Source: Heloderma charlesbogerti
Taxonomy: Eukaryota; Chordata; Lepidosauria; Squamata; Helodermatidae
Assembly: GCA_026122225.1 (NCBI GenBank)
Contig: JANEZZ010002658.1
Location: 124,001-188,000, forward strand
Direction of reading: 5' to 3'
Length of the DNA stretch: 64,000 nucleotides
The notes under the pieces are model-generated. The model was not told the DNA's origin. It ran no database searches and was given only the letters and a program-made list of their open reading frames with translations. Position 1 is the stretch's first letter. Each line of letters opens with the position of its first letter. Position numbers and translations under genes: made by a program. Positions 33,446 through 43,140 of this stretch are shown piece after piece.

Positions 33446-34680
33446 CAGATTCTACCATAGAGAGCGAGAGATAGGCCATCCCTGAAGGGAGGGGAGGGGA
33501 GCATGCTGGGTGCTGCTTCCCATCCCAGGAGCCCCAGAGCAGCTGACTTGATCGGGGGCAGGGGACAGCAGTAGGGGCTGGAGCTATGTGAGGACCCAGA
33601 AGCAGGGCAGGTGGCCCCCACCCCCCCACCCCAGCTGGGCCCCACCCCCCCACCCCAGCTGGGCCCCAGGCGTGAGTTGGAGGGCTGGGCCTCCACGTGA
33701 GGATGAGAGAGGGGGACCCTTCCCCACCCCCCAGCCTGACCCAGGGGAGGCTTCTCCCCATGGGGCCAGACCTCCTTCAGCCTTTTACCTGGGGTGGGGG
33801 TGGGGTGTCCCTGCTTTCTGGAATCTGTTCCTGCTAAATTGTAGTCTTTGGTTTGCCTTTTCATGATGTTAACAAGATGTTGTGAGTTGCTGGGGTAGCT
33901 GTTCTTTTGGGGGTTCAGCTTCTTCCACAGGGAGGCTTTAGAAAGTATGGGTGCTTCCGGGGGGGGGTGTGTGTGCTCCTAGCGCTGCCAGCTAGGAAGC
34001 CTTGTGTGCAGCTGTTTTGTTTTTTCCTCATTAATGGGGGTTTTTTGGTATGGCAAAAAGACAGAAGCAGTGGTGGGGAAACGCTGGAGGGTTGAAAATG
34101 GAAGACCACAACAGTGCCTGGACCTCTGCAGAATTCTGTGTTTGAGGCAGTGGCCATTGCAGGACAAAAGCCTCATCAGGAAGCACCCTGAGGCTGCGTG
34201 GAGAAGAAACTGCATCCTGGCTCCAGCGCATGTTGGTCAAGGCTTGCACATGGACAACAAGGGAGTGTGTCGTTCGTTCACTGCTGCTTCACATGCAGCC
34301 AGAGCTACTTTTGAACCAGGATGGGTCTGTGTATGACGAGGTGCCCAGCCTGCTGGCCTCCAGACATTTCCAATTTCGATCAGCCCCAACCAGTCATGAA
34401 GGCCAGGAGTTGTATTCCAGTGCATCTGGGGGGCACGAGGTTGAGGACGTCTGTGCTAAAAGACCAACAAGCACCTCTGGGTACTTAGGATGGTGCGGGG
34501 TGGGGGGGAGGCATTGCAGGGCAGGGGTGACCTTTTGGCAATGGGGGGGGGGTTGGTCAGAGCCAGCCAAAGACATTTCACTGCCGGAGGTGGAAGCGGA
34601 AACTGCTCCCTAACTGACTAATTAGACAAGGCTGATTAATTTCTTGTGGCACCTGAGACAGAACACCCCCTCCACCCCAG
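33446..34680. other. Intergenic sequence, nothing recognised
   Basis: This contains a short C-rich tandem duplication near 33617-33662 and no recognisable gene or repeat family. Confidence 0.45.
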
Positions 34681-34684
34681 GTAC

Positions 34685-35960
34685 AGACTGACTGGTCTGT
34701 AGTTCCCAGGTTCCTCCTTTTTACCCTTTTTGAAGACAGGGACAACTTTAGCCCTCCTCCAGTCATCTGGCACTTCCCCCGTCCTCCATGATTTCCCAAA
34801 GAGAATAGACAGGGGTTCTGAGAGTTCTTCTGCCAGTTCCTTTATGACTCTAGGATGCAGTTCATCTGGCCCTGGAGATTTGAACTCATTCCTAGTAATC
34901 CAGCGTTCCTTGACGATATGCCCATCGATCTCAAGCTGCAATCCTGCCCCTTCAGCCTGTACTTCGCCTTTGCCAGGGGGGTCATAGACCCTCTTTTGGG
35001 AGAAGACTGAGCCAAAGTAGGAATTGAGCACCTCTGCCTTTTGTCATCTGTTATCGTTTTGCCATCCTTATTTAATAGCTGACCCACCATTTCTTTCCTC
35101 TGCCTTTCACTATGCACGTAGCTGAAGAAAGCCTTTTTGTTGTTTTTAGCATCCCTCGCTAACCTCAGCTCATTCTCAGCTTTAGCTTTCCTGACACCAT
35201 CCCTGCAATTCTGTGCTACCTGCCTGTACTCTTCCTTTGTTGCTTGGCCTTCTTTCCACTTCCTATATGTGTCCTTTTTTGTTTTCAGGTCATCTCTAAG
35301 CTTTTTGTGAAGCCACGTTGGCTTCTTCTGTTGTCTTCCACCTTTTCTTCTTGTTGGAATGGTTTGTAATTGTGCCTTGAGAATTTCCTTTTTTAAAAGC
35401 TCCCACCCATCTTGGACTCCTTTTCTTGTTAGCGTCACTTGCCATGGGACCTTACTGACCATTGTTCTGAGTTTATGAAAATCAGCTTTCCTAAAATCCA
35501 GGGTACGCGTTTGACTACACTCGGCTTTTGCTTCCCTTAGAACCAAGAACTCAAGTACAACATGGTCGCTTTCCCCCAGAGTTCCTGTAAATGCTACTTT
35601 ATCCACTAAGTCATCTCTGTTGGTTAGGATCAAGTCAAGGATAGCCGATCCTCTAGTTCCTTCCTCTACTTTCTGTAGGAGGAAGTTATCCACTACACAA
35701 GTCAGGAATTTCCTGGAGGGCCATGTTTTGCAGAATTTGTCTCCCAAAAAATATCGGGGAAATTGAAGTCCCCCATTACTACTACATCATGCTTCCTTAA
35801 AACATTGGCTATTTGCTTTTCAAAAGTTTCATCCTCGTCTTCTCCTTGATTGCGTGGCCGGTAGTAGACCCCGACTATCAGGTTCCTTTTATTCTTTGCT
35901 CCATTTATTTTGATCCAGATGCTCTTGATGGGGCTACCAAGCTCATCCTCCCTGGCAGTA
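34685..35960 (-). mobile_element. CR1 LINE fragment, endonuclease to RT N-terminus
   Basis: The reverse strand encodes endonuclease end sequence ([34 protein letters not shown]), the basic linker [20 protein letters not shown] and RT N-terminal [20 protein letters not shown]. It has small frame breaks. Confidence 0.87.
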
Positions 35961-36154
35961 AAAACACCACCCTGCTAAACAGAATAAGAAACCATTTGCT
36001 GCCTTTTCCAGATCCCACCCCCCCAGCAGCTGCTTAATGGTAGGGCTTGCCCCAGCTTGGCAACAGGGATGCTCCAAGCATGTCCCATGTCCACCTGTAT
36101 TGGAGGGCGTGGGATGGTTCTCTGTCACACTTCTGCCTCCCTAAGGCCGATTTC

Positions 36155-36210
36155 CATTCATAATCACCCAAGGGAACAAGAGCATTCATAATCACCCAAG
36201 GGAACAAGAG
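36155..36210. repeat. Perfect 28-bp tandem duplication
   Basis: Positions 36155-36182 and 36183-36210 are identical, which suggests a local duplication. Confidence 0.9.
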
Positions 36211-37020
36211 CACCCCCTGCTCACTGCAGGAATCCAAGTTGAGAGAGCCCACCGCCTCCACAGGTCATTGGTCCCATTGTCGTATTGCTCTAACAGTCAG
36301 GAAGTTTTCCTGATGTTCAGCCGGAATCTGGCTTCCTGTCACTTGAGCCCATGATTCCGTGTCCTGCACTCTAGGATGAGCGAGAAGAGATCCTGGCCTT
36401 CTTCTCTGTGACAACCTTTCAAGTACTTGAAGAGTGCTATCATATCTCCCCTCAGTCTTCTCTTCTCAAGACTAAAGATGCCCAGTTCTTTCAGTCTCTC
36501 TTCATAGGGATTTGTTTCCAGTCCCCTGATCATCTTTGTTGCCCTCCTCTGAACCCTCTCCAGTTTGTCTGCATCCTTCTTAAAGTGTGGTGCCCAGAAC
36601 TGGACACAGTACTCCAGATGAGGCCTGACCAGTGCTGAGTAGAGGGGAACCAGTACTTCCCGGGATTTGGAAGCTATGCTTCTATGAATACAGCCCAAAA
36701 TAGCATTTGCCTTTTTTGCAGCCACATCACATTGTTGGCTCATATTCAGCTTGTGATCGACAACAATGCCAAGATCCTTCTCGCTTGTAGTGTGGTTGAG
36801 CCATGTATCCCCCATCTTGTAACTGTGCATTTGGTTTCTTTTTCCTAGGTGCAGAACTCGGCATTTATACCTATTGTTATTCTGTTGTTTTCTGCCCAGC
36901 ACTCCAGTCTATCCAGATCACTTTGAATTGTGCTTCTGTCTTCCAAAGTATTAGCTATCCCGCCCCATTTTGTGTCATCTGCACATTTGATTAGTATTCC
37001 CTGATCAAATTTGTCATACA
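36211..37020 (-). mobile_element. CR1 LINE 3' third
   Basis: The reverse strand encodes the RT C-terminal region ([60 protein letters not shown]) and the untranslated 3' region. The extreme 3' tail is missing. Confidence 0.87.
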
Positions 37021-37808
37021 CCATCTTCTTTTTAAATTCTACTCTAGTGTTGTTCTGTTTCTCAGTGGTCTGCCTCCTTGGCTGCATGTCTTCCAGAGCC
37101 TGGGCAAGAGGCTCCTTTCTGTCCTCCTGCTTCTCTCCCAGGGCTCAAGGGAAGTTTGCGGGTTTTGACAACTCAAAGGTGTATCTTATTTGCACTTCCT
37201 CATACTTGCAACACTTTTTAACAACTTGAAGCAGGTAGGAAATAGATTAAATTTAGGATGGATTCCATGTGCCTCCCTGACAAAATATATGGAGAGACTC
37301 CCTGTGAGCCAGCCAGGACTTCGCTGTGAGCCCTTCAGATGCCACAGGCTTTGGTGGAACTCTCTGCAACAGGGAGAGTGAGGACATAGGCCCTGCGGTG
37401 GTAGCAGTAGGACAGAGACAGAGAAAAGGGGAGAGAAGAGGTTGGCATAAGTATATTTGTATGTAAATGATTTTACATTATACTGTATTTGGGGTTTAAT
37501 CTTAGTAAACTGCCCAGAGAGCATTGGCTATCGGGCGCTATAGAAGTGCCCCCGCTCCATCTAGTAATCCCACTTCTTCTGTATCTCCTGAGCCTCAACA
37601 GGCTGCTGGAACAATGCTTAATTCCCATCAAACAAGGGCCCATGGGTCTTAAACTGTGTGTGTGGGGGTGGCTTTGATTTCTCAGTGGAGGGGGCACTCT
37701 TCACCTACTCAGAGGCACTCTTTATTTATTATACCTACAATGTCAAAATAACTTCTGGGGCAAAGTCCCAGCTAAGTCCAATGCTGAGGCAGCTTTTAGC
37801 AGGGGGGG
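37020..37808. other. Intergenic sequence, nothing recognised
   Basis: This is the left flank of the intact BovB. No gene or repeat family is recognised. Confidence 0.4.
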
Positions 37809-37822
37809 GGGGAGGCAGTATT

Positions 37823-40800
37823 GTTGTTGTTGTTCAGTCGTTCAGTCGTGTCCGACTCTTCGTGACCCCATGGACCATAGCACGCCAGGCCTTCCTGTCC
37901 TGCGCTCTCTCCCGGAGCGTGCTCAAGTTCATATTCATTGCATCCGTGATGCTATCTAGCCATCTCATCCTCTGCCGTCCCCTTCTCCTTTTGCCTTCAG
38001 TCTTTCCCAGCATCAGGGTCTTTTCCAGCGAGTTTTCTCTTCGCATTAGGTGGCCAAAATATTGGAGCTTCAGCTTCATTATCTGTCCTTCCAATGAGCA
38101 CTCAGGGTTGATTTCCTTTAGGATGGACTGATTTGACCTCCTTGCAGTCCAGGGGACTCGTAAGAGTCTTCTCCAGCACCACAGTTCGAAAGCATCAATT
38201 CTTCGGCGCTCAGCCTTCCTTATAGTCCAGCTCTCACAGCCATACATTACTACTGGGAAAACCAGAGCTTTGATTAGACGGACCTTTGTTGGCAAGGTGA
38301 TGTCTCTGCTTCTTACTATGCTGTCTAGGTTGGCCATAGCTTTCCTCCCAAGGAGCAAGCGTCTTTTAATTTCATGGCTACAGTCACCGTCTGCGGTGAT
38401 CTTGGAGCCCAAGAAAGTAAAATCTGTCACTGCTTCCATTTCTTCCCCTTCTATATGCCAGGAAGTGATGGGGCCAGATGCCATGATCTTCGTTTTTTTT
38501 ATGTTGAGTTTCAAACCAGCTTTTGCACTCTCCACTTTCACCCTCAACAAGAGGCTCTTTAGATCCTCTTCGCTTTCTGCCATTAGGGTGGTATCGTCTG
38601 CATATCGGAGGTTGTTGATAATTCTCCCAGCAATCTTAATTCCGACCTCTGATTCATCCAACCCGGCATTTCTCATGATGTACTCTGCATATAAGTTAAA
38701 TAAGCAGGGTGACAATATGCAGCCTTGTCGTACTCCTTTCCCAATTTTGAACCAATCGGTTGTTCCATGTCTGGTTCTTACTGTTGCTTCTTGACCCTCG
38801 TACAGGTTTCTCAGGAGACAGGTAAGGTGGTCTGGTACTCCCATCACTTTAAGAATTTGCCACAGTTTGTTGTGATCCACACAATCAAAGGCTTTAGCGT
38901 AGTCAATGAAGCAGAAATAGACGTTTTTCTGGAATTCTCTTGCTTTCTCCATGATGCAGCGAATGTTGGCGATTTGATCTCTAGTTCCTCTGCCTCTTCG
39001 AAACCCAGCTTGTACTTCCGGTAGTTCTCGGTTCGCATACTGCTGAAGCCTAGCTTGTAGGATTTTGAGCATCACCTTGCTGGCATGTGAAATGAGCGCA
39101 ATGGTGCGGTAGTTTGAACACTCTTTGGCGTTGCCCTTCTTTGGAATTGGAATGTAAACTGACCTTTTCCAGTCTTGTGGCCACTGTTGAGTGTTCCAGA
39201 TTTGTTGGCATATTGAATGCAGCACTTTAACAGCATCATCTTTTAGGATTTTAAATAGCTCGGCTGGAATACTGTCATCTCCGCTAGCTTTGTTGTTACT
39301 AATGCTTCCTAAGGCCCACTTGACTTCACTCTCGAGGATGTCCGGCTCAAGTTCAGTGAGCGCACTATCATGGCTATCAGGGACATTCAGATCTTTCCTG
39401 TATAGTTCTTCTGTGTATTCTTGCCACCTCTTCTTAATCTCATCTGCTTCTCTTAGGTCCCTGCCTTCTTTGTCCTTTATCATGCCCGTCTTTACACAAA
39501 ACGTTCCCTTGTGATCTCCAATTTTCTTGAAGAGATCTCTAGTCTTTCCCATTCTGTTGTTTTCCTCGATTTCTTTGCATTGTTCATTTAAGAAGGCCTT
39601 CTTGTCTCTCCTTGCTATTCTCTGGAACTCTGCATTCAGTTGGGTATATCTTCCCCTTTCTCCCTTGCTTTTCGCTTCCCTTCTTTCCTCAGCTACTTGT
39701 AAAGCCTCTTCAGACAGCCACTTGGCTTTCTTGCATTTCTTTTTCTTTGGGATGGATTTCGTTGCTGCCTCCTGAACAGTGTTACGGACCTCCGTCCATA
39801 GTTCCTCAGGCACTCTGTCTATCAGGTCTAATCCCTGAAATCTATTCCTCACCTCCACTGTATATTCATCAGGGATATGATTTAGGTCATACCTGAACGG
39901 TTTAGTGGTTTTCCCGACATTCTTCAATTTAAGCCGAAATTTTGCAAGAAGCAGCTCATGATCTGAGCCACAGTCAGCTCCAGGTCTTGTTTTTACTGAC
40001 TGTATGGAGCTTCTCCATCTTTGGCTGCAAAGGACATAATCAATCTGATTTCGATATTGACCATCTGGTGACGTCCATGTGTAGAGTCGCCTCTTGTGCT
40101 GTTGGAAAAGAGTGTTTGCTATGATCAGCATGTTCTCTTGGCAAAACTCTATTAGCTTTTGTCCGGCTTCATTTTGTACACCAAGGCCATGCCTGCCTGT
40201 TATCCCGGTGATTTCTTGACTTCCTACTTTAGCATTCCAATCCCCTATGATGAAGAGGACATCTTTTTTTGGTGTTAGTTCTAGAAGGTGTTGTAGGTCT
40301 TCATAGAACCGATCAACCTCAGCTTCTTCGGCCTCAGTGGTTGGGGCATAGACTTGAATTACTGTGATGTTGAATGGTTTGCCTTGGATTCGTACTGAGA
40401 TCATTCTATCATTTTTAAGATTGTACCCCAGTACTGCTTTTCCCACCCTTTTGTTGACTATGAGTGCTACTCCATTTCTTCTAAGGGATTCTTGCCCACA
40501 ATAGTAGATATGATGGTCACCTGAATTAAATTCGCCCATGCCTGTCCATTTTAGTTCGCTGATTCCCAAGATGTCGATGTTCAATCTTGCCATCTCATGT
40601 TTGACCACCTCCAGCTTACCTTGATTCATTGATCTGACATTCCAGGTTCCTAAACAATATTGTTCTTTACAGCATCGGATTTTCTTTTCACTGCCAGACA
40701 CATCCACAGCTGAGTGTCCTTTCGGCTTTGGCCCAGCCGCTTCACTCTTTCTGGCGCTACTTGGAAATACCCTCTGCTCTTCCCCAGTAGCATATTGGAC

Positions 40801-41038
40801 ACCTTCCGACCTGAGGGGCTCATCTTCCGGCGTCATATCTTTTAGCCTTGTGATACGTTCCATGGGGTTTTCTTGGCAAGAATACTGGAGTGGGTTGCCA
40901 TTTCCTTCTCCAGTGGACCACATTTTGTCAGAACTCTCTGCCATGACCTGTCCGTCTTGGGTGGCCCTGCACGGCATAGCTTATGGCTTCACTGAGTTAC
41001 GCAAGCCCCTTCGCCACAACAAGGCAGTGATCCATGAA
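37823..41038 (-). mobile_element. Full-length RTE/BovB LINE with intact frame and target-site duplications
   Basis: This is a 3.2-kb non-LTR retrotransposon on the reverse strand. Its 3' end carries the (CAA)n repeat (+ strand ttgttgttgttgttcag). It is flanked by identical GGGGAGGCAGTATT at 37809-37822 and 41039-41052, the hallmark of target-primed reverse transcription; the first Gs are ambiguous because the left flank has a G run. The 62 bases before the first ATG would be the 5' UTR. The frame (37834-40977) has no stop or frameshift. The perfect target duplication and intact frame suggest recent insertion. Confidence 0.95.
37834..40977 (-). CDS. BovB LINE protein: endonuclease and reverse transcriptase, 1047 residues
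   Basis: This single uninterrupted frame covers nearly the whole element. The APE-type endonuclease occupies about residues 105-345 with the expected acidic and amide residues: N113 in TWNVRSMN, E141 in ISELKW, D246/N248 in IIGDWNAK and D339/H340 in SDH. The reverse transcriptase follows (about 560-900) with KASGDDSIPAELFK, FIDYAKAFDCVDHNKLW, GVRQGCILSPCLFNLYAEY and the catalytic YADD near residue 790. The C-terminal portion WTARRSNQSI...[12 protein letters not shown] is typical of BovB. It would nick genomic DNA and copy its own RNA at the nick. The start codon is the first in frame, though a downstream ATG is possible. It is a mobile-element gene, not a host gene. Confidence 0.95.
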   Translation of the reverse strand: MPCRATQDGQVMAESSDKMWSTGEGNGNPLQYSCQENPMERITRLKDMTPEDEPLRSEGVQYATGEEQRVFPSSARKSEAAGPKPKGHSAVDVSGSEKKIRCCKEQYCLGTWNVRSMNQGKLEVVKHEMARLNIDILGISELKWTGMGEFNSGDHHIYYCGQESLRRNGVALIVNKRVGKAVLGYNLKNDRMISVRIQGKPFNITVIQVYAPTTEAEEAEVDRFYEDLQHLLELTPKKDVLFIIGDWNAKVGSQEITGITGRHGLGVQNEAGQKLIEFCQENMLIIANTLFQQHKRRLYTWTSPDGQYRNQIDYVLCSQRWRSSIQSVKTRPGADCGSDHELLLAKFRLKLKNVGKTTKPFRYDLNHIPDEYTVEVRNRFQGLDLIDRVPEELWTEVRNTVQEAATKSIPKKKKCKKAKWLSEEALQVAEERREAKSKGERGRYTQLNAEFQRIARRDKKAFLNEQCKEIEENNRMGKTRDLFKKIGDHKGTFCVKTGMIKDKEGRDLREADEIKKRWQEYTEELYRKDLNVPDSHDSALTELEPDILESEVKWALGSISNNKASGDDSIPAELFKILKDDAVKVLHSICQQIWNTQQWPQDWKRSVYIPIPKKGNAKECSNYRTIALISHASKVMLKILQARLQQYANRELPEVQAGFRRGRGTRDQIANIRCIMEKAREFQKNVYFCFIDYAKAFDCVDHNKLWQILKVMGVPDHLTCLLRNLYEGQEATVRTRHGTTDWFKIGKGVRQGCILSPCLFNLYAEYIMRNAGLDESEVGIKIAGRIINNLRYADDTTLMAESEEDLKSLLLRVKVESAKAGLKLNIKKTKIMASGPITSWHIEGEEMEAVTDFTFLGSKITADGDCSHEIKRRLLLGRKAMANLDSIVRSRDITLPTKVRLIKALVFPVVMYGCESWTIRKAERRRIDAFELWCWRRLLRVPWTARRSNQSILKEINPECSLEGQIMKLKLQYFGHLMRRENSLEKTLMLGKTEGKRRRGRQRMRWLDSITDAMNMNLSTLRERAQDRKAWRAMVHGVTKSRTRLND

Positions 41039-41052
41039 GGGGAGGCAGTATT

Positions 41053-41660
41053 AAAATGTAGCAAAGTGTTTGTTATTTAATGTGTTATGTATATTACTGG
41101 TGGAGAGGTGCCATTTGCTTTCTACACCTCTGGCACCAGCATGAGATTTCTGGCCCAGGCCAGGAACTCATCCACACCACCTGCTGTCCTAGCAGACAAT
41201 GAGAAATCAAAGCCCTTGCCAGGTGGAAGGTGGGCTCAGTCTCTGTGCTGGCTTGCCGGCCCTCCCCAAATACTCCCAGCCACCCCACTCCTATCTAGGT
41301 CCCTCCCAGTCTTGCACATGAACTCCCCGCCCCCTCCAATTTCATCTCACAGTATCACTCCCTGGAGTGTCTCAGTTGACTGGAAGAGGCAGGCAGGCCC
41401 TGGCCCATCCTTTGCAAGCCCACACACCTGTGGGGATTATGGGATTACCCGGAAGGGCAACCAGGTGGAGGACGGAGGAGCCTCTGCAGCAGAGAGGCAG
41501 CAGGAGCAGGTGACATGCTGGAGAAGGAGACGGAGGTTTGGAGGCTCACATTCTGATCTCCCCCCCACACCTCCTCCAGGTCCGTAGGGCTGGCTGGGTC
41601 CACCCCACCCCATTCATGCAAAGAAACACAGCCACCACTGGCTACGTGGCAGACTCTGAG
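41053..41660. other. Intergenic sequence, nothing recognised
   Basis: This lies between the BovB and the foldback element. No gene or repeat family is recognised. Confidence 0.4.
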
Positions 41661-41669
41661 AGTCTAAAT

Positions 41670-41804
41670 CAGGGGTGGGCAACTTGTGGCCCTCCAGCTG
41701 TTTGGCCTACAACTCCCATCATCCCTCACCATTGGCTGTGCTGGCTAGGGCTGATGGGAGTTGTTGACCTACACACCTGCAGGGCTACGAGTTACCCACC
41801 CTTG
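41670..41804. mobile_element. Foldback non-autonomous DNA element, hAT type, with 8-bp duplication
   Basis: The ends CAGGGGTGGGCAAC and (inverted) CAAGGGTGGGTAAC form terminal inverted repeats, and the interior is also palindromic (ctacaactcccatcatccct against gggctgatgggagttgt). Identical octamers GTCTAAAT flank it at 41662-41669 and 41805-41812. An 8-bp target duplication with CAG-type ends fits the hAT superfamily. It has no coding capacity. Confidence 0.85.
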
Positions 41805-42089
41805 GTCTAAATGCACCAAGGATCACTGAGGCTAGTTCTAAGGCAAACAAAGATGAGGGTGGCACAGAGCATGCACAGAGTGCCTCGTTCCTCATTAATC
41901 TCCCAAGACAGCAGAGTGCTGAGGGTGAAATGCAGTAACTGGGGAAGAGGAAGACATTGGGGGGGGGGGAGGCGCTTACCTCCTCAAGCCAGGCCAAAGT
42001 AAGTCCAGCCTGCTCAGAGAACCTAGGAGTGCTGGCTCGGAGTGCCCTCCACCCCCCTCTGCCCCCCTGAAAGACAAGCTGGTGTGTTG

Positions 42090-42290
42090 TCTTAGTCTTG
42101 AGTCGGACAAGGGCTGGATCCGTGTTCAGGGCCCCACTCAGCCATTCTCTTTGCTGGATGCCCGTAAGCCGGTCACATACTCCCAGCCTAGTCCTACCTC
42201 ACAGGGTTGTTGTGGGGGGGGACGCCCGGCATACTCTCCTGAGTTCCTTGCGGGGAAGGCAGGATAAGAAGGGATCAAAGAAATAAAAGT
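42090..42290 (+). repeat. MIR-like CORE-SINE
   Basis: The + strand has the CORE-type segment ggtcacatactcccagccta with acctcacagggttgttgtgg and a tail gaaataaaag. It is the same family as 52915-53140 and, reversed, 61083-61312. Confidence 0.6.
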
Positions 42291-42379
42291 CTGGTCTCCT
42301 CTCAGAGGAGGCAGCTGGGCACAAGGCCCCACACCTCTCCCTGGGCGGCCCCAGGCAAGCGGCCGCCTCGCCCCGCAGC

Positions 42380-43140
42380 CGGTCTCCTTATCAGCAGCAC
42401 GGGCTCGCCTGCCCCCGTCTGCAGGGGGCAAAGTGCACGCGGCAGAGGGAGACGCGTGTCGGCCGAGCGAGCGCCCCAGCCCGCAGGACGCCTGCCCCGG
42501 TACCCGCGCGGCGCCGCCGGCCCTGCCGCCAACGCGCTCCCCCGCGGCGGGCGCCGGCAGCTCCGGCGGGAGAGGGGCGGCGCCACCCCCCCTGCGCGCA
42601 GCGCCTGGGCCCCAGGGGCGCCCCGCGGCGGCCGGGCCGGGCCGGGCCGGGCCGGGCCGCTCCCCTGGGCCGGGCCCTCCTCCACAGCGCCGCGGGCCGC
42701 CCCTGCCCGCCCGGGGCTCGGCTGCGCCGCAGCGGCGCTGCCTGCGGGACGCGGCGCGGCGGCATCCTCGTGCCTTCTCCTCCCTAGGTGGCTCCGGCTC
42801 CGGCTCCGGCGCGAGGCCCCGGGGAGGATGGCCCTGGCGCGGAAGGCCCTCGAGGCCCTCAGCGTCCTCCAGTGGGTGCTCACCTTCCTCTTCTTCGGTG
42901 AGTCGCGGACGGGCGGGGGGCAGCCCGGGGCGCTCTGCTCCGTGAGGCGGCGCCGCCCGCGCGAGAGGCAGGCAGCGGCGCAGGCCCGCGCGGTGCTCCG
43001 GCGCCGCCCGCGGCAGGACGCCGCTCCTCGCGCCTGGCGGCAAAGGTGCCGCCGTCCGCCCGCGGCTCCGGCTGGCTGCCCTTCCTCGGCTCCCTGAATC
43101 CGCGCGGCCCGAGGCGGCGCCGCCCGCGCGTGTCTGTGCA
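42380..43140 (+). promoter_or_regulatory. CpG island and promoter region of the MOGAT3-like gene
   Basis: This is extremely GC- and CpG-rich sequence spanning the first coding exon. It includes five tandem GGGCC units (42633-42659) and no TATA box. A tccctag just before the coding exon (42783-42789) could be an acceptor for an upstream untranslated exon. Open frames of over 360 codons on the reverse strand are composition artefacts. Confidence 0.6.
42828..42897 (+). CDS. MOGAT3: MOGAT3-like exon 1 (start codon)
   Basis: ATG at 42828 has a good context (ggaggATGg). The 70-bp coding part encodes [20 protein letters not shown] plus LFF and ends in phase 1 at gtgagt. The frame is open upstream but unlike the family, so this ATG is preferred. 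Confidence 0.88.
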
